Below are positions 54,893-63,260 of a stretch of 64,000 nucleotides of DNA, piece by piece. Made by a program: the position numbers and the translations under genes. The stretch covers positions 1 through 64,000 of the forward strand of contig JAQTZV010000011.1 in the NCBI GenBank assembly GCA_028687585.1. The letters run 5' to 3'. Under the pieces are notes generated by a model. The model had not been told where the DNA came from and did no database searches. It saw only the letters and a list, made by a program, of their open reading frames with translations. The stretch is from Desulfuromonadaceae bacterium (GTDB lineage Bacteria; Desulfobacterota; Desulfuromonadia; Geobacterales; Pseudopelobacteraceae). Each line of letters opens with the position of its first letter. The first letter of the stretch is position 1.

Positions 54893-55117
54893 TCACTTGC
54901 CGCCCTTCAGCACATTCAGCCGCTCCTGGGCAATCTTTGCGTTTGGCGATCCCGCATACTTGGTGACTACCTCTTCGTACAGCTTTACCGCATGTTCCCT
55001 GTTGTTCTGCTTCTCTTCAAACTGTGCTGTTTCAAGCTGCTGCTTTCCCCCATCTCCGGAACAGGCGGTCAAGGCCGTGCAGCAAACAGCCAGCAGAATA
55101 AGGACGTAATTTTTCAT
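54893..55117 (-). CDS. small TPR-like lipoprotein
   Basis: A 74-residue lipoprotein: signal peptide ending in the lipobox LTAC, then a single helical repeat (REHAVKLYEEVVTKYAGSPN, AKIAQERLNVL) like YbgF/BamD-type TPRs. It is probably anchored in the outer or inner membrane. It overlaps the DUF393 gene by 4 bases (ATGA), so both are one transcript. Confidence 0.75.
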   Translation of the reverse strand: MKNYVLILLAVCCTALTACSGDGGKQQLETAQFEEKQNNREHAVKLYEEVVTKYAGSPNAKIAQERLNVLKGGK

Positions 55118-55551
55118 GGTTTCTCCTTTTTTGAAGAATGATGCTTTGATATATCACAGGTGCCGCTGCCGCAGACATGTCGTTTTGGCAGCCAGGGACG
55201 AATGCGGGCGAATCCTTTGTACATAAGACGTGCAACAGGATTTATCAACGGCATATGTATGACTGCTCCCATGATGCCATACAGCGTTGAAGCCGGAAAT
55301 GCCTGCCAGATGGCCCAAAAGGATTCCACGCCTCGATATATTGCGCCGCTTCGGTCAATGACATGCAGTTCGTACATGAAAGCATCGAGACTAATATGGT
55401 ACGGCTCCGGATCAAAGTCCGGTGCATGTATATCGACAGCGACAAGTTTCCCGCCATTATCCTGCCGCAGATACTGCTCAATCTCTGCGGCACAGACAGA
55501 GCATGAGCCGTCATAAAATATCCGGATAGGGAAATCAGGTTGTATTGACAT
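55114..55551 (-). CDS. DCC-type thiol-disulphide oxidoreductase (DUF393)
   Basis: A 145-residue protein beginning with the DUF393 signature IFYDGSCSVCAAEIE (DxxCxxC active site). A central AIWQAFPASTLYGIMGAVI segment and C-terminal cysteines (VCGSGTCD) follow. The family is thioredoxin-like and may reduce disulphides. The gene overlaps the lipoprotein gene at ATGA. Confidence 0.88.
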   Translation of the reverse strand: MSIQPDFPIRIFYDGSCSVCAAEIEQYLRQDNGGKLVAVDIHAPDFDPEPYHISLDAFMYELHVIDRSGAIYRGVESFWAIWQAFPASTLYGIMGAVIHMPLINPVARLMYKGFARIRPWLPKRHVCGSGTCDISKHHSSKKEKP

Positions 55552-55689
55552 GGTGAACCTCGTCAGGGAGTTCAGGCCATTCTTGTGTATAGGTATCCCA
55601 GGAAAACCCGCAGCAGAGCTTCAAGCGGGTTATGTTATCGGTACTGTGTAGGAAATAGTTGACATGAGTTAAGTATGATGTCTTTGTTA

Positions 55690-56037
55690 TTATAGGTCGT
55701 GTTCGCCAGGGAGATCTTTTCGGTGGCTGCGGTAGCCTATAAAGCCATGCGCCCGGCAAAGCTTACGCACCGCCAGTTCCCCCGGTATGCGCCCAAACCG
55801 TGGTGCATCTGTTTTTACAACAACTTTGGTTGCATCCGCATCATAGGCATTAACATTCAGTTCCCGCAATGCGGAGCCAGGCTGACGATAGATTCCATCA
55901 GTGACACACGCAATCACGCGTTCATCAGTTTTCAGGGTAGTTGAAACTAAATTTTCACTGCCCATATGATTTCTTAAAAAGGCAGTAAGTGCACTTGCAT
56001 CATGAATTTCTATAGGTTGCGAAGAATTAGTGTTCAT
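55690..56037 (-). pseudogene. GHKL ATPase, N-terminal fragment
   Basis: Starting at the ATG at 56037, one base after the methyltransferase stop, the frame has RQPGSALRELNVNAYDADAT, the ATP-binding N-box of GHKL (Hsp90/MORC-like) ATPases. After DAPRFGRI the expected D-N-G-x-G motif is missing and the frame continues into non-homologous sequence, then stops at 55690. In restriction-like loci such an ATPase is paired with a C5 methyltransferase and a Z1 protein. Here only this fragment remains. Confidence 0.65.
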
Positions 56038-56038
56038 A

Positions 56039-57042
56039 TTATTTACCTGCCAGTGATTGTTTGACTGCATCTGCGACACTCTTTGCCAAAGGTGGTGGTA
56101 CTGCATTTGATACTTGCTGTACTTGTTCGGAAAGATTGCCTTCAAGCACAAAGCTTTCTGGGAACCCTTGCAGAATCATCGCTTCAAAAATACTCAATCT
56201 CCGGTTCTCGCGTGGATGCACATGAATTTCCCGGTGACCAAATGCTATTGTTCGACTTGGCTCATCCCAGATCAACCTTCTGAAACTTCGCCCATTTTTA
56301 TTTACAAGATCAGGATTGTTGAATTTTGCTGACTTTGGTTGCATTGTCCAATGATTAGGGTGAATAGGAATAGTTAATTGGTCTAACTTACGATGAAAAA
56401 ACACTGGTTCATCCAAATGTTCAATTGCCTCGCGAACAGTGCGAGGCCCTTTACGATTTATCGGATTCACAGCAGAATATCCATTCCCATTGCGCATGGC
56501 CGACAAGATAATTCGACGTCTGTTTTGCGGCACACCGAAATCGAGCGCACACAGCACTTTTTCTGTTACGGTAAAATCAAGTGCTGACAACCCGTCGAGT
56601 AGCGCCTGATATGTTGCGGTGTGTTTTTTGTCCTTCATGCCAAGCACATTTTCGAAAACTACAAAGTCTACTACAAAGTGCTGCTTTAGAGTCTCGACGA
56701 CTTCAAGATACAGAGCAGGAAGCTTGTTTCTTGGATCGTCTGCACGCGACCCTGTATTTGCCGGGAAAAGCCCTGACAAGGCGGTCCGCCAATCACACCA
56801 ATACGCCCACCCTTTGGAACGCATTCCATCACTTTTCCAAGAACACCTGCTGCCCCAAGTACAGTTAAATCTGCTACAAGGCCATTTGCTTTTTTGAAAT
56901 TACGTTGATGCGTTTTGATCGCCGCAGCAGTGACATCAATTGCCAAGGCAATATTGAAGCCATTCTTATGGAACCCCCAATCGAGTCCACCTGCTCCCGA
57001 GAAGAGACTAATTATTTGAGGTAAACCATCTGTAAGGATCAT
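56039..57042 (-). pseudogene. DNA (cytosine-5-)-methyltransferase, frameshifted
   Basis: Two frames make up one C5 methyltransferase of about 333 codons. The first (from 57042) has FSGAGGLDWGF (motif I) and GGPPCQGFS (motif IV, catalytic Cys89). It breaks at about 56770, where one G appears to be missing in the CCCGG_CAAAT stretch. The second frame continues ANTGSRADDPRNKLPALYLE, then FENV (motif VI), GVPQNRRR (motif VIII) and QGFPESFV with AVPPPLA (IX-X). Without the single-base loss it would be complete. Phase variation or a sequencing error cannot be excluded. Confidence 0.85.
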
Positions 57043-57214
57043 TTCTTAAATTTCCTATGACTCGGGTAACCAACTCCACAACAAAAAAGATCGTTAAACT
57101 TACTCCGGCAGCGCCTCACTGTCAACGGATCAGACCAAACCACACTCCCTCACTCCCCATCCGTCCCGACAAACACTTCGCATCGATATATTTTAGAATT
57201 TTGGGATACCATTT

Positions 57215-57532
57215 TTAACCAGCAAAATCCTCATTCACATCTGGCTCCGAATCCCATAATTCGCGATAAGCGTTGATGTAGCCTGCCGTGGTGGTGGGGT
57301 CGATATCGAAGTAATAGCGGCAGAGACGGCGATAGAGCAGAAGAGCTTGTTCGTATCCGCAGAAATCAAGCAGACCGTCGAGCGTCTGTTCGATCTGCCG
57401 GACATCGCGGCTGCGGGTGGCGATGATGGTTTCCACCACCGGCGTATATTGGGCCACGGCAATTGCTTGCACCCCTTGCATCTGTTCCGCAATGGCACTC
57501 ACAGACTGGAGGAGCGTGTCGTAGTCGTTCAT
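57215..57532 (-). CDS. hypothetical protein with the BrnT/antitoxin pair
   Basis: A 105-residue helical protein, the ATG at 57532 lying one base after the antitoxin stop (a start 10 codons earlier overlaps the antitoxin). VSAIAEQMQGVQAIAVAQYT and LDFCGYEQALLLYRRLCRYY suggest a helical bundle. It appears to be a third gene of the toxin-antitoxin operon but I do not recognise the family. Confidence 0.6.
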   Translation of the reverse strand: MNDYDTLLQSVSAIAEQMQGVQAIAVAQYTPVVETIIATRSRDVRQIEQTLDGLLDFCGYEQALLLYRRLCRYYFDIDPTTTAGYINAYRELWDSEPDVNEDFAG

Positions 57533-57533
57533 G

Positions 57534-57812
57534 TCATTTCGCATGATGCAGTGCTTCATCAACTTTTTCGGCCAGAAGAACTTTCAAGAGCGATTGGTAG
57601 GGAACATCCTTTTTATTGGCCAGCATTTTAAGCCGATCAATCAACGAAACCGGCAGACGAAGCGAAATTGCCCTGGTTGATGGTTTCAGGTTGGGAAATA
57701 TCACTTCCTCGGCTTGAGAAAAGTCCAGATAGTCTGTCGCATCGTGTATTGCCCAGAAATCCCGCTCATCATCCTCGGTATTAAATTTTGGCACTTTTTT
57801 TAAGGCGGTCAC
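57534..57812 (-). CDS. CopG-type antitoxin of the BrnT toxin
   Basis: A 92-residue protein. The first half is toxin-contacting (FNTEDDERDFWAIHDATDYL); the second half is a ribbon-helix-helix (STRAISLRLPVSLIDRLKML followed by PYQSLLKVLLAE) of the CopG/COG5304 type. It binds the toxin and represses the operon. It overlaps brnT by 32 bases, and the following gene starts one base after its stop. Confidence 0.82.
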   Translation of the reverse strand: MTALKKVPKFNTEDDERDFWAIHDATDYLDFSQAEEVIFPNLKPSTRAISLRLPVSLIDRLKMLANKKDVPYQSLLKVLLAEKVDEALHHAK

Positions 57813-58095
57813 GATATACCTCCAATTCTTTGTCTGTCATATCCCGTGCTGAAATGACCCTGATATAATTATTCCTGACCAAAAACACAACGAACAGCGG
57901 CCTCTCAGCATCTGTTCTCCCAAAAGCCGCATTGCGGACTTCCTCTCGGGAATGAGAACTGTCTGGCCGAATCAGCAGCGGTGTGTTGAAAAACACCTCC
58001 TCACACTCCGCATTGCTAACACCATGTTTGACCCAGTTTTTATCGATGTTTCCGGCATCCCATTCAAAACCAGCGATGTCATCCAACTTACCCAC
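57781..58095 (-). CDS. brnT: BrnT family ribonuclease toxin
   Basis: A 104-residue protein starting at GTG with AAGGAG 6 bases upstream. The BrnT signature is clear: FEWDAGNIDKNWVKHGVSNA, ECEEVFFNTPLL, and LFVVFLVRNNYIRVISARDM with the catalytic-strand residues. It is a RelE-fold RNase that halts translation when the antitoxin is lost. The toxin gene precedes the antitoxin, as in brnTA. A promoter lies directly upstream. Confidence 0.87.
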   Translation of the reverse strand: MGKLDDIAGFEWDAGNIDKNWVKHGVSNAECEEVFFNTPLLIRPDSSHSREEVRNAAFGRTDAERPLFVVFLVRNNYIRVISARDMTDKELEVYRDRLKKSAKI

Positions 58096-58118
58096 AATGA
58101 CTCCTTGTATACAACCAA

Positions 58119-58146
58119 TATATACATCAAGTTATTATGTTGTCAA
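58119..58146 (-). promoter_or_regulatory. brnT promoter
   Basis: On the minus strand TTGACA (58146-58141), a 16-base spacer and TATATA (58124-58119) lie 24 bases before the GTG of brnT. The AT-rich region after it (GTATAC) could be the antitoxin operator. Confidence 0.5.
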
Positions 58147-58184
58147 TTACCATTAAGCAATCCATCGGTGCCGGGCTGATTCAT

Positions 58185-58385
58185 TTACCAGAGCACCTTC
58201 AATCCAAGTTTTCGATAATCAGCAAAGGCTCTGTCCTGAGAGATGAGTGTCAACTTGTGAGAGATGGCCTGCCAAATGATCAGACGATCAAACGGAACTT
58301 TATGTTCCATACGAGGCAAGTGATGGAAGGTGGCGGTATCTTCTGCGGCAATCGGCAGGATATACCCTGTTTTCGTGTCACGTTG
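58185..58385 (-). pseudogene. PIN-domain (VapC-type) toxin, C-terminal fragment
   Basis: On the minus strand a frame ends in VPFDRLIIWQAISHKLTLIS and DRAFADYRKLGLKVLW, the C-terminus of PIN toxins that carries the third and fourth acidic positions. The upstream part is cut off near 58385, just before the hydrolase gene end; the acidic residues of the first half are absent. No antitoxin gene is visible. Confidence 0.7.
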
Positions 58386-58400
58386 TCAAGAATTTACGTA

Positions 58401-59210
58401 TCACTCCGCTTCGAGAAACGCCTTGATGATGGGATTAACCACGTCGGGGCGGGTGAGCGGCGCCATATGGCCGACTCCGGCAAGCCGGCTGAAGGTCCAG
58501 TGGGGACAGGCATCCTCCAGCACCTCCACGATCTCCCGTACGGAGCGCCGGGGTTCAGCGTCACACATGATCATGATCCGTGCCGGGAGCGACTTGCAGA
58601 GATCAACAGTAAATATTTCGCCGATACCGGCATCGAATTCGTGTACTGCAGGGCGGAGCGCCGCAGCAAACGCCGCCCGCCGCTTCTCCGGCATTCCGGC
58701 CCAGGCGCCATCCCCCAGCCAGTAATCGGCGAAAGGCGCCGCCCCTGCCGACCAGTCATCCCGGGCGGCACACTCCCGCACATGGTCGGCCAGGGACTTT
58801 GCTTCGTTAAAAGCGTCCAGGCGACCATCCTGCTGGAGCAGGCGAAAGAGGGTCGGCTCGAACAATACGAGCGTACTGAGACGGGATCCAAGCAGTGAAG
58901 CGGTTTTGAAAGCAACTGCGCCGCCGAAGGAGTGACCGACCAGATGAATCGGCCCCGCTATCTCCGCGCAGAGGGCCAGGATCAGTCCGGCCTGATCCGC
59001 CAGCGTCTGTCGCGCCGGCCCCGACCAGGGGGTCGTGTCGCCGTACCCGAAGAGGTTCGGAGCAATGACGCGGTAATTATCTTTCAAGACATCGACTAAT
59101 GCCCGCCATTGGCGGTTGCCGCTGACCGAGCTGTGAACCAGAACCAGGGTGTCACCCGTTCCTTCATCGATGTAATCAAGCTGTTGTCCATTATGCGTAA
59201 TTACCGGCAT
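58401..59210 (-). CDS. alpha/beta hydrolase
   Basis: A 269-residue hydrolase: LVLVHSSVSGNRQWRALVDV (oxyanion region), GHSFGG with the nucleophilic serine, and a catalytic histidine in GVGHMAPL. The acidic member lies in the IMIMCDAEPRRS segment. GGGAGAG precedes the ATG. It overlaps the HxlR gene by 10 bases, so that regulator probably controls it. The substrate is unknown. Confidence 0.9.
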   Translation of the reverse strand: MPVITHNGQQLDYIDEGTGDTLVLVHSSVSGNRQWRALVDVLKDNYRVIAPNLFGYGDTTPWSGPARQTLADQAGLILALCAEIAGPIHLVGHSFGGAVAFKTASLLGSRLSTLVLFEPTLFRLLQQDGRLDAFNEAKSLADHVRECAARDDWSAGAAPFADYWLGDGAWAGMPEKRRAAFAAALRPAVHEFDAGIGEIFTVDLCKSLPARIMIMCDAEPRRSVREIVEVLEDACPHWTFSRLAGVGHMAPLTRPDVVNPIIKAFLEAE

Positions 59211-59482
59211 GGTTCATTCTCTCCCGGTTCCTCAACTGTTCTGGAACATTCCAGAACGGAATTGTCTTCAGATTGCACGAAATCCTTCCCCCAGTCGTAC
59301 ATCAGGTCGAGCACGGGATTGATCGAACGACCCCGTTCGGTATACGAATATTCCACACGGGAAGGAACCTCGGCGTAAACCTCGCGCCGGATCATGCCGT
59401 CCGCCTCCAGTTCCCGCAGCTGTTGGGTCAGCATCTTGCGAGTCGTGTCCGGGAAGCGGCGTTCCAGTTCAGAGAAGCGCAT
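59201..59482 (-). CDS. HxlR-type regulator, N-terminally truncated
   Basis: A 93-residue winged-helix protein (MRFSELERRFPDTTRKMLTQ then LRELEADGMIRREVYAEVPS, and SRVEYSYTERGRSINPVLDL). HxlR proteins normally have about 30 more residues, including a cysteine sensor and the first helix (WKPLILWHL). The DNA before the ATG still reads RRPILWHLKKRT in frame, but further upstream there is a stop and no start. The protein may be inactive or start at an unusual codon. It overlaps the hydrolase gene. Confidence 0.75.
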   Translation of the reverse strand: MRFSELERRFPDTTRKMLTQQLRELEADGMIRREVYAEVPSRVEYSYTERGRSINPVLDLMYDWGKDFVQSEDNSVLECSRTVEEPGENEPCR

Positions 59483-59678
59483 GGTCCGCTTCTTGAGGTG
59501 CCAGAGAATGGGTCGCCGCGCACGCCAATGAACGGGCGGCCGCCATGATCAGGTACGCTGCTTTTTTTGATATCGAGTCGGTCAGGCCGCTCATCGACTG
59601 GAGTCCGGGGAAGTAGGCCGAACTTCGAGTAGTGTTACAATCAGAAAATCCGGTTATAGGCACTCCGTATTTTACATT

Positions 59679-60995
59679 TTACGGATGGATCATGCTTGTC
59701 ATGTCTTCCGGTTTCGGGACTGGCAGGTCTTGTGTTGTCCTGACACCTTGCTGTGGAGGCTGATTCTCCATAGTGGCCAACAGCTCAGCAGTTATCGACT
59801 TTAAAGCAGCAAGGTTGGCACGTGAGACCGGTCTTACCGGAGGAGAATTTATTTTCAAAGGGTTCACCGGCCTGCCATTTTTATACATGCGGAAGTCGAG
59901 ATGGGGGCCGGTGGACGATCCGGTGCTGCCGACATAACCGATAAATTGCCCCTGCTTGACCTTCGTGCCTCTTCTAACATTTTTCCCGAAGCGACTCAAG
60001 TGGTTGTACATCGTAGTCCAGCCGTTGGAATGCAGAATTTTGACACAGTTGCCGTTGTAATGTTTATAGCTGGCGAAGGTAACAGTACCATTGCCGACGG
60101 TATGCACGGGTGTCCCGGTCGGAGCGGCGTAGTCAATGGCTGTATGTTCTGTGATGCGGTTTGTAATAGGGTGGCGTCTATGCATGCTGAAGCCGGAAGA
60201 AATTCGGCGGTATGAAAGAGGGGCTTTCAGGAATGCTTTGCGAAGGCTGCCCCCGTTTATATCATAGTAGCCCGGTGGCTCGTTGCCATCCTGAAAATAG
60301 AATGCACGGTGTGTCTTGTCCTGAACGGTGAAGTTAGCTGCCAGCAGACGACCATTACATGTAGGCTGACCGTCACGGAATCGCTTTTCAACCACTACTT
60401 CAAAGGAGTCACCTGCCTGGATGTCTTGAAAAAAATTAATGTCCCATGCAAAGATGTCTGCAAGCTGAAGAGCCAGTGATTCACTCTCGCCAGCATCTAT
60501 TACCGCCTGAAACAGGCTGGATTTTATGGTTCCCCTTACAACAGCCTGTTTAACGGTATACTGAATAGGTTCCCTTGAGGCAGAAAATACTTTGTTTTCA
60601 AAACAGACGACCAGTTTTTCCTCACTGTCAATGTCATATGAGAATCGTTTTAAATTGCCGTCCTTCAGAGATATTTTATAGGGTTGGCCAATTGAAATGC
60701 TGGCAATGGGGTGTACATTCCGGCATTTCAGGGCCAACGCATGTATTTCGCTTGGGCTTAACAAGTCGCCCAGCAGCGATGAAATGGTGTCGCTAGGCTT
60801 AATGCAGCCCTTGATTGTTTTGATGCTCTCTTCGGCGGAATCCGTTCTTTTGTCCGGTGCGTCTGGTTGCCTGTTATTAGCCAGAGTTACGGCTAACAGG
60901 GTTACTCCCGCAAAAAAGATAGCGATAATGAGGATCGGCACCCATCTCTTGCGCTTGCAAAAATGTTTATTTGGTGGTTTTAGATCAGAAATCAT
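59679..60995 (-). CDS. M23-family murein DD-endopeptidase, membrane-anchored
   Basis: A 438-residue protein from the ATG at 60995; a GTG at 61019 overlapping the mscS stop as GTGA is an alternative start. One TM anchor (VPILIIAIFFAGVTLLAVTL) precedes a LysM/OapA-like region and the M23 peptidase. The catalytic zinc site is in HRRHPITNRITEHTAIDYAA (H-x..D), MYNHLSRF and GPHLDFRMYKNG (HxH-type). It cleaves cross-links in the cell wall. It is downstream of mscS, in the same operon. Confidence 0.88.
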   Translation of the reverse strand: MISDLKPPNKHFCKRKRWVPILIIAIFFAGVTLLAVTLANNRQPDAPDKRTDSAEESIKTIKGCIKPSDTISSLLGDLLSPSEIHALALKCRNVHPIASISIGQPYKISLKDGNLKRFSYDIDSEEKLVVCFENKVFSASREPIQYTVKQAVVRGTIKSSLFQAVIDAGESESLALQLADIFAWDINFFQDIQAGDSFEVVVEKRFRDGQPTCNGRLLAANFTVQDKTHRAFYFQDGNEPPGYYDINGGSLRKAFLKAPLSYRRISSGFSMHRRHPITNRITEHTAIDYAAPTGTPVHTVGNGTVTFASYKHYNGNCVKILHSNGWTTMYNHLSRFGKNVRRGTKVKQGQFIGYVGSTGSSTGPHLDFRMYKNGRPVNPLKINSPPVRPVSRANLAALKSITAELLATMENQPPQQGVRTTQDLPVPKPEDMTSMIHP

Positions 60996-61015
60996 ATGCG
61001 TATCATAACCTCTAG

Positions 61016-62065
61016 TCACCCTTTCTGCATGAAGATAGTTTGCGTTGGATACGCAAATTCAATACCTTCTTCAGCAAAGCGCCTGAATATCTCGTGATTA
61101 ATCGCTTCCTGAACATCCATATAGATGTTGTAGTCCGGATCGGATACGAAATACACAACTTCAAAGTTCAGCGATGAATCTCCATAGTCTTTAAAGTGAA
61201 CTCTATCAAAGCGGGCTTTTTCCACTTTTATGATTATGTCGGAGACAATTTCTTTAATCCGCTTCAGTTTTTCCAGAGAGGTCTGGTAGACGACACCGAA
61301 GCTGAAAAGGACACGCCTTTCAGACATCCGCTTGTAATTACGGACCCGACTTTTCAGTAGGTCGTTATTTGAGAAAATCAGTTGCTCGCCGCCGAGACTG
61401 CGGATTCTTGTCGTCTTCAAACCGATATGTTCTATAGTCCCCATTAGTGAATCGACCACAATAAAATCGCCGACGACGAAAGGCTTGTCCAGAACAATTG
61501 ACAAAGAAGCCAATAAATCGCCAAGGATATTCTGCACCGCCAGGGCCACGGCAATGCCGCCTATGCCCAGGCCGGCGACCAGACCGGTTATGTTGACACC
61601 AAGATTATCAAGCAGTAACAGCAGGATAATAACCCACAAACTCACGCGTGCCATAAAACCCAGAAGAGCGATTGTGGTCACACTGGCGCTGTCCTGATCC
61701 ATGCGTTTTTGAATGTTATGATTAAACCAGAAGGAGGTGCCCGCGTTAGCCCAAAGGCCACCTTGCAGAATCAGCATCAGAATAAGTGCTTTCAGCAATA
61801 AGGCTTCATATGAAGGTTTGAGAGTGACTGCACTGCACGCAATGTAAGCGGAACCAGCAAGTATTGTAAAAGTCTTCGTGCTTTTAAGTATGTAAACGAG
61901 AAGGTCATCAATGTGAGTAACCGTTGTTGCTGCCAACCTTGATAACCTGCGTAAGGCAACTTTCTGAACACTTTTGACCACAATAAAGGTGGCTATAAAG
62001 ATGCCTAATGCAACAAGCCAGGATTGTATGCTGTTTCCAAAATATATTTTCCCAAGCAGTTCCAT
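61016..62065 (-). CDS. MscS-type mechanosensitive channel
   Basis: A 349-residue MscS: about four hydrophobic N-terminal segments, then a pore helix with GLVAGLGIGGIAVALAVQNI (conserved glycine/alanine pattern) and LGDLLASLSIVLDKPFVVGD. The beta domain has GTIEHIGLKTTRIRSLGGEQ and the C-terminal FAYPTQTIFMQKG. It opens on membrane tension to release solutes. GGGAGG precedes the ATG. The stop overlaps the M23 gene's possible GTG start. Confidence 0.92.
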   Translation of the reverse strand: MELLGKIYFGNSIQSWLVALGIFIATFIVVKSVQKVALRRLSRLAATTVTHIDDLLVYILKSTKTFTILAGSAYIACSAVTLKPSYEALLLKALILMLILQGGLWANAGTSFWFNHNIQKRMDQDSASVTTIALLGFMARVSLWVIILLLLLDNLGVNITGLVAGLGIGGIAVALAVQNILGDLLASLSIVLDKPFVVGDFIVVDSLMGTIEHIGLKTTRIRSLGGEQLIFSNNDLLKSRVRNYKRMSERRVLFSFGVVYQTSLEKLKRIKEIVSDIIIKVEKARFDRVHFKDYGDSSLNFEVVYFVSDPDYNIYMDVQEAINHEIFRRFAEEGIEFAYPTQTIFMQKG

Positions 62066-62299
62066 TTATCCTCCCATGATTTGTCTGGCGTTAAGCAACA
62101 CATGCCCTCTCCCCTGCTTATGCCGGACATTCATGCCCTTCATGGTGCCAGAGATATTGGTATTGAAGGCCAGTTTTATAACTTCAAAGTTTTTGAAACC
62201 GTAAGCGTATTTCGTTGCGTCGTCGCGGCGCTGCGTGAGACCTGTTTGGACAAGAATCAGGACGCTGCTCTCTGTTTTTAATTGCCTCTGCAAAAACAA

Positions 62300-62340
62300 A
62301 AAGGCCGCCTAACCGGTAAACTTCCCGTTCAGCGGCCTTT
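62300..62340. terminator. bidirectional terminator hairpin
   Basis: AAAGGCCGC pairs with GCGGCCTTT over a 23-base loop. On the minus strand it is followed by TTTTTGTTTTTG, on the plus strand by TTTATTAT. It could terminate transcription on either side. Confidence 0.7.
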
Positions 62341-62493
62341 ATTATCGTTCAGTTCATTCAATAATTTCATCACCATTCCCAAAACATAAAAAGTGCCTCA
62401 CCTTACTCCGGCGTTTACCTTCCTGTCAACGAATGTCATCAAAAGCAGCCCGGGCAATAGCTCTTGTGTCCCTTAAAATCCCGGCACAAAAAA

Positions 62494-62517
62494 GCCCACC
62501 GGAATCATTCGGTGGGC
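62494..62517. terminator. intrinsic terminator
   Basis: GCCCACCG pairs with CGGTGGGC over an 8-base loop, with an A-run on the left and TTCTCTTTT on the right. It can work in both directions. Confidence 0.75.
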
Positions 62518-62845
62518 TTCTCTTTTCAGTTACTATGCAATTACCTTTTCAGGTGTGTATCCGAGCCACTCTGTTGCGTGGCAACGGTGCACTATTTGGT
62601 TCTATGTACGGTCCATATCAGGTGGAGTCTCATTCTGCATTGGCGTAAGTCCTCCTTTTGTTGATCTGTACCTCTTTCCATCTGAGTCCAGTATACCCCC
62701 CAAAAATATAAAAAACAGTCTGTGAAAAATATTTTTTTAAGAGTATGATCCACAATTGGAATACAAGAGCGGCCACATCAGAAGATATCGTATGCATACC
62801 GGCTCCATTATTCATATAATCGTTACAACTCCGGGGTGTTGCACC

Positions 62846-63100
62846 ATGAAAAAACGTTTTACTACTATCTTCACCATCACAGTCGCGGCTGTTCTTGTAA
62901 GCAGCATTGCCTATGCAGCCAAGAAGAAGCTGCGGACTAAATCACACCCACTGAAGACGGAAATATCCGAGGCGGATCTCGCCGCTGATCTATTACATGC
63001 AGACGGGGACCATAAGAAAATATCACCAAAAGTTGCGGATAAAACAATCCGTGATGATGAAGAGCTTAATGAGCTTGTTATAGCCATGAAGCCCAAATAA
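62846..63100 (+). CDS. small exported protein
   Basis: An 84-residue protein; the ATG at 62846 has GGGGTG upstream and a frame to its left is not coding. A signal peptide (KKRFTTIFTITVAAVLVSSI ending AYA) is followed by a lysine-rich, charged mature chain (KKKLRTKSHPLK and DDEELNELVIAMKPK). Not recognised. It stands alone between the terminators and the transglycosylase gene. Confidence 0.65.
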   Translation: MKKRFTTIFTITVAAVLVSSIAYAAKKKLRTKSHPLKTEISEADLAADLLHADGDHKKISPKVADKTIRDDEELNELVIAMKPK

Positions 63101-63260
63101 CAGTAACTTTTTCTCTCGCACAACACCCCCCTTTGATTTGTGTAGTTCTTACACACTCTCTTCCGGTGTGTCCCAGTAACGGAACCCTGCTACACGCTCG
63201 TAATGCGCTGCCGAAATACATGCTGCTCGCTTGCGTGCAGAACATGATCCCACAAAATAA

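Larger units (their letters stand above)
62066..62845. other. long non-coding stretch with two terminators
   Basis: No gene is supported between mscS and the small secreted protein gene. Two hairpins (62300-62340 and 62494-62517) are present. A minus-strand frame ending just before mscS lacks a ribosome site. Confidence 0.5.

Noticed and set aside
62066..62299. 77-codon minus-strand frame upstream of mscS
   Set aside because: The only start is a TTG inside the terminator T-run with no ribosome site, and the protein is not recognised.
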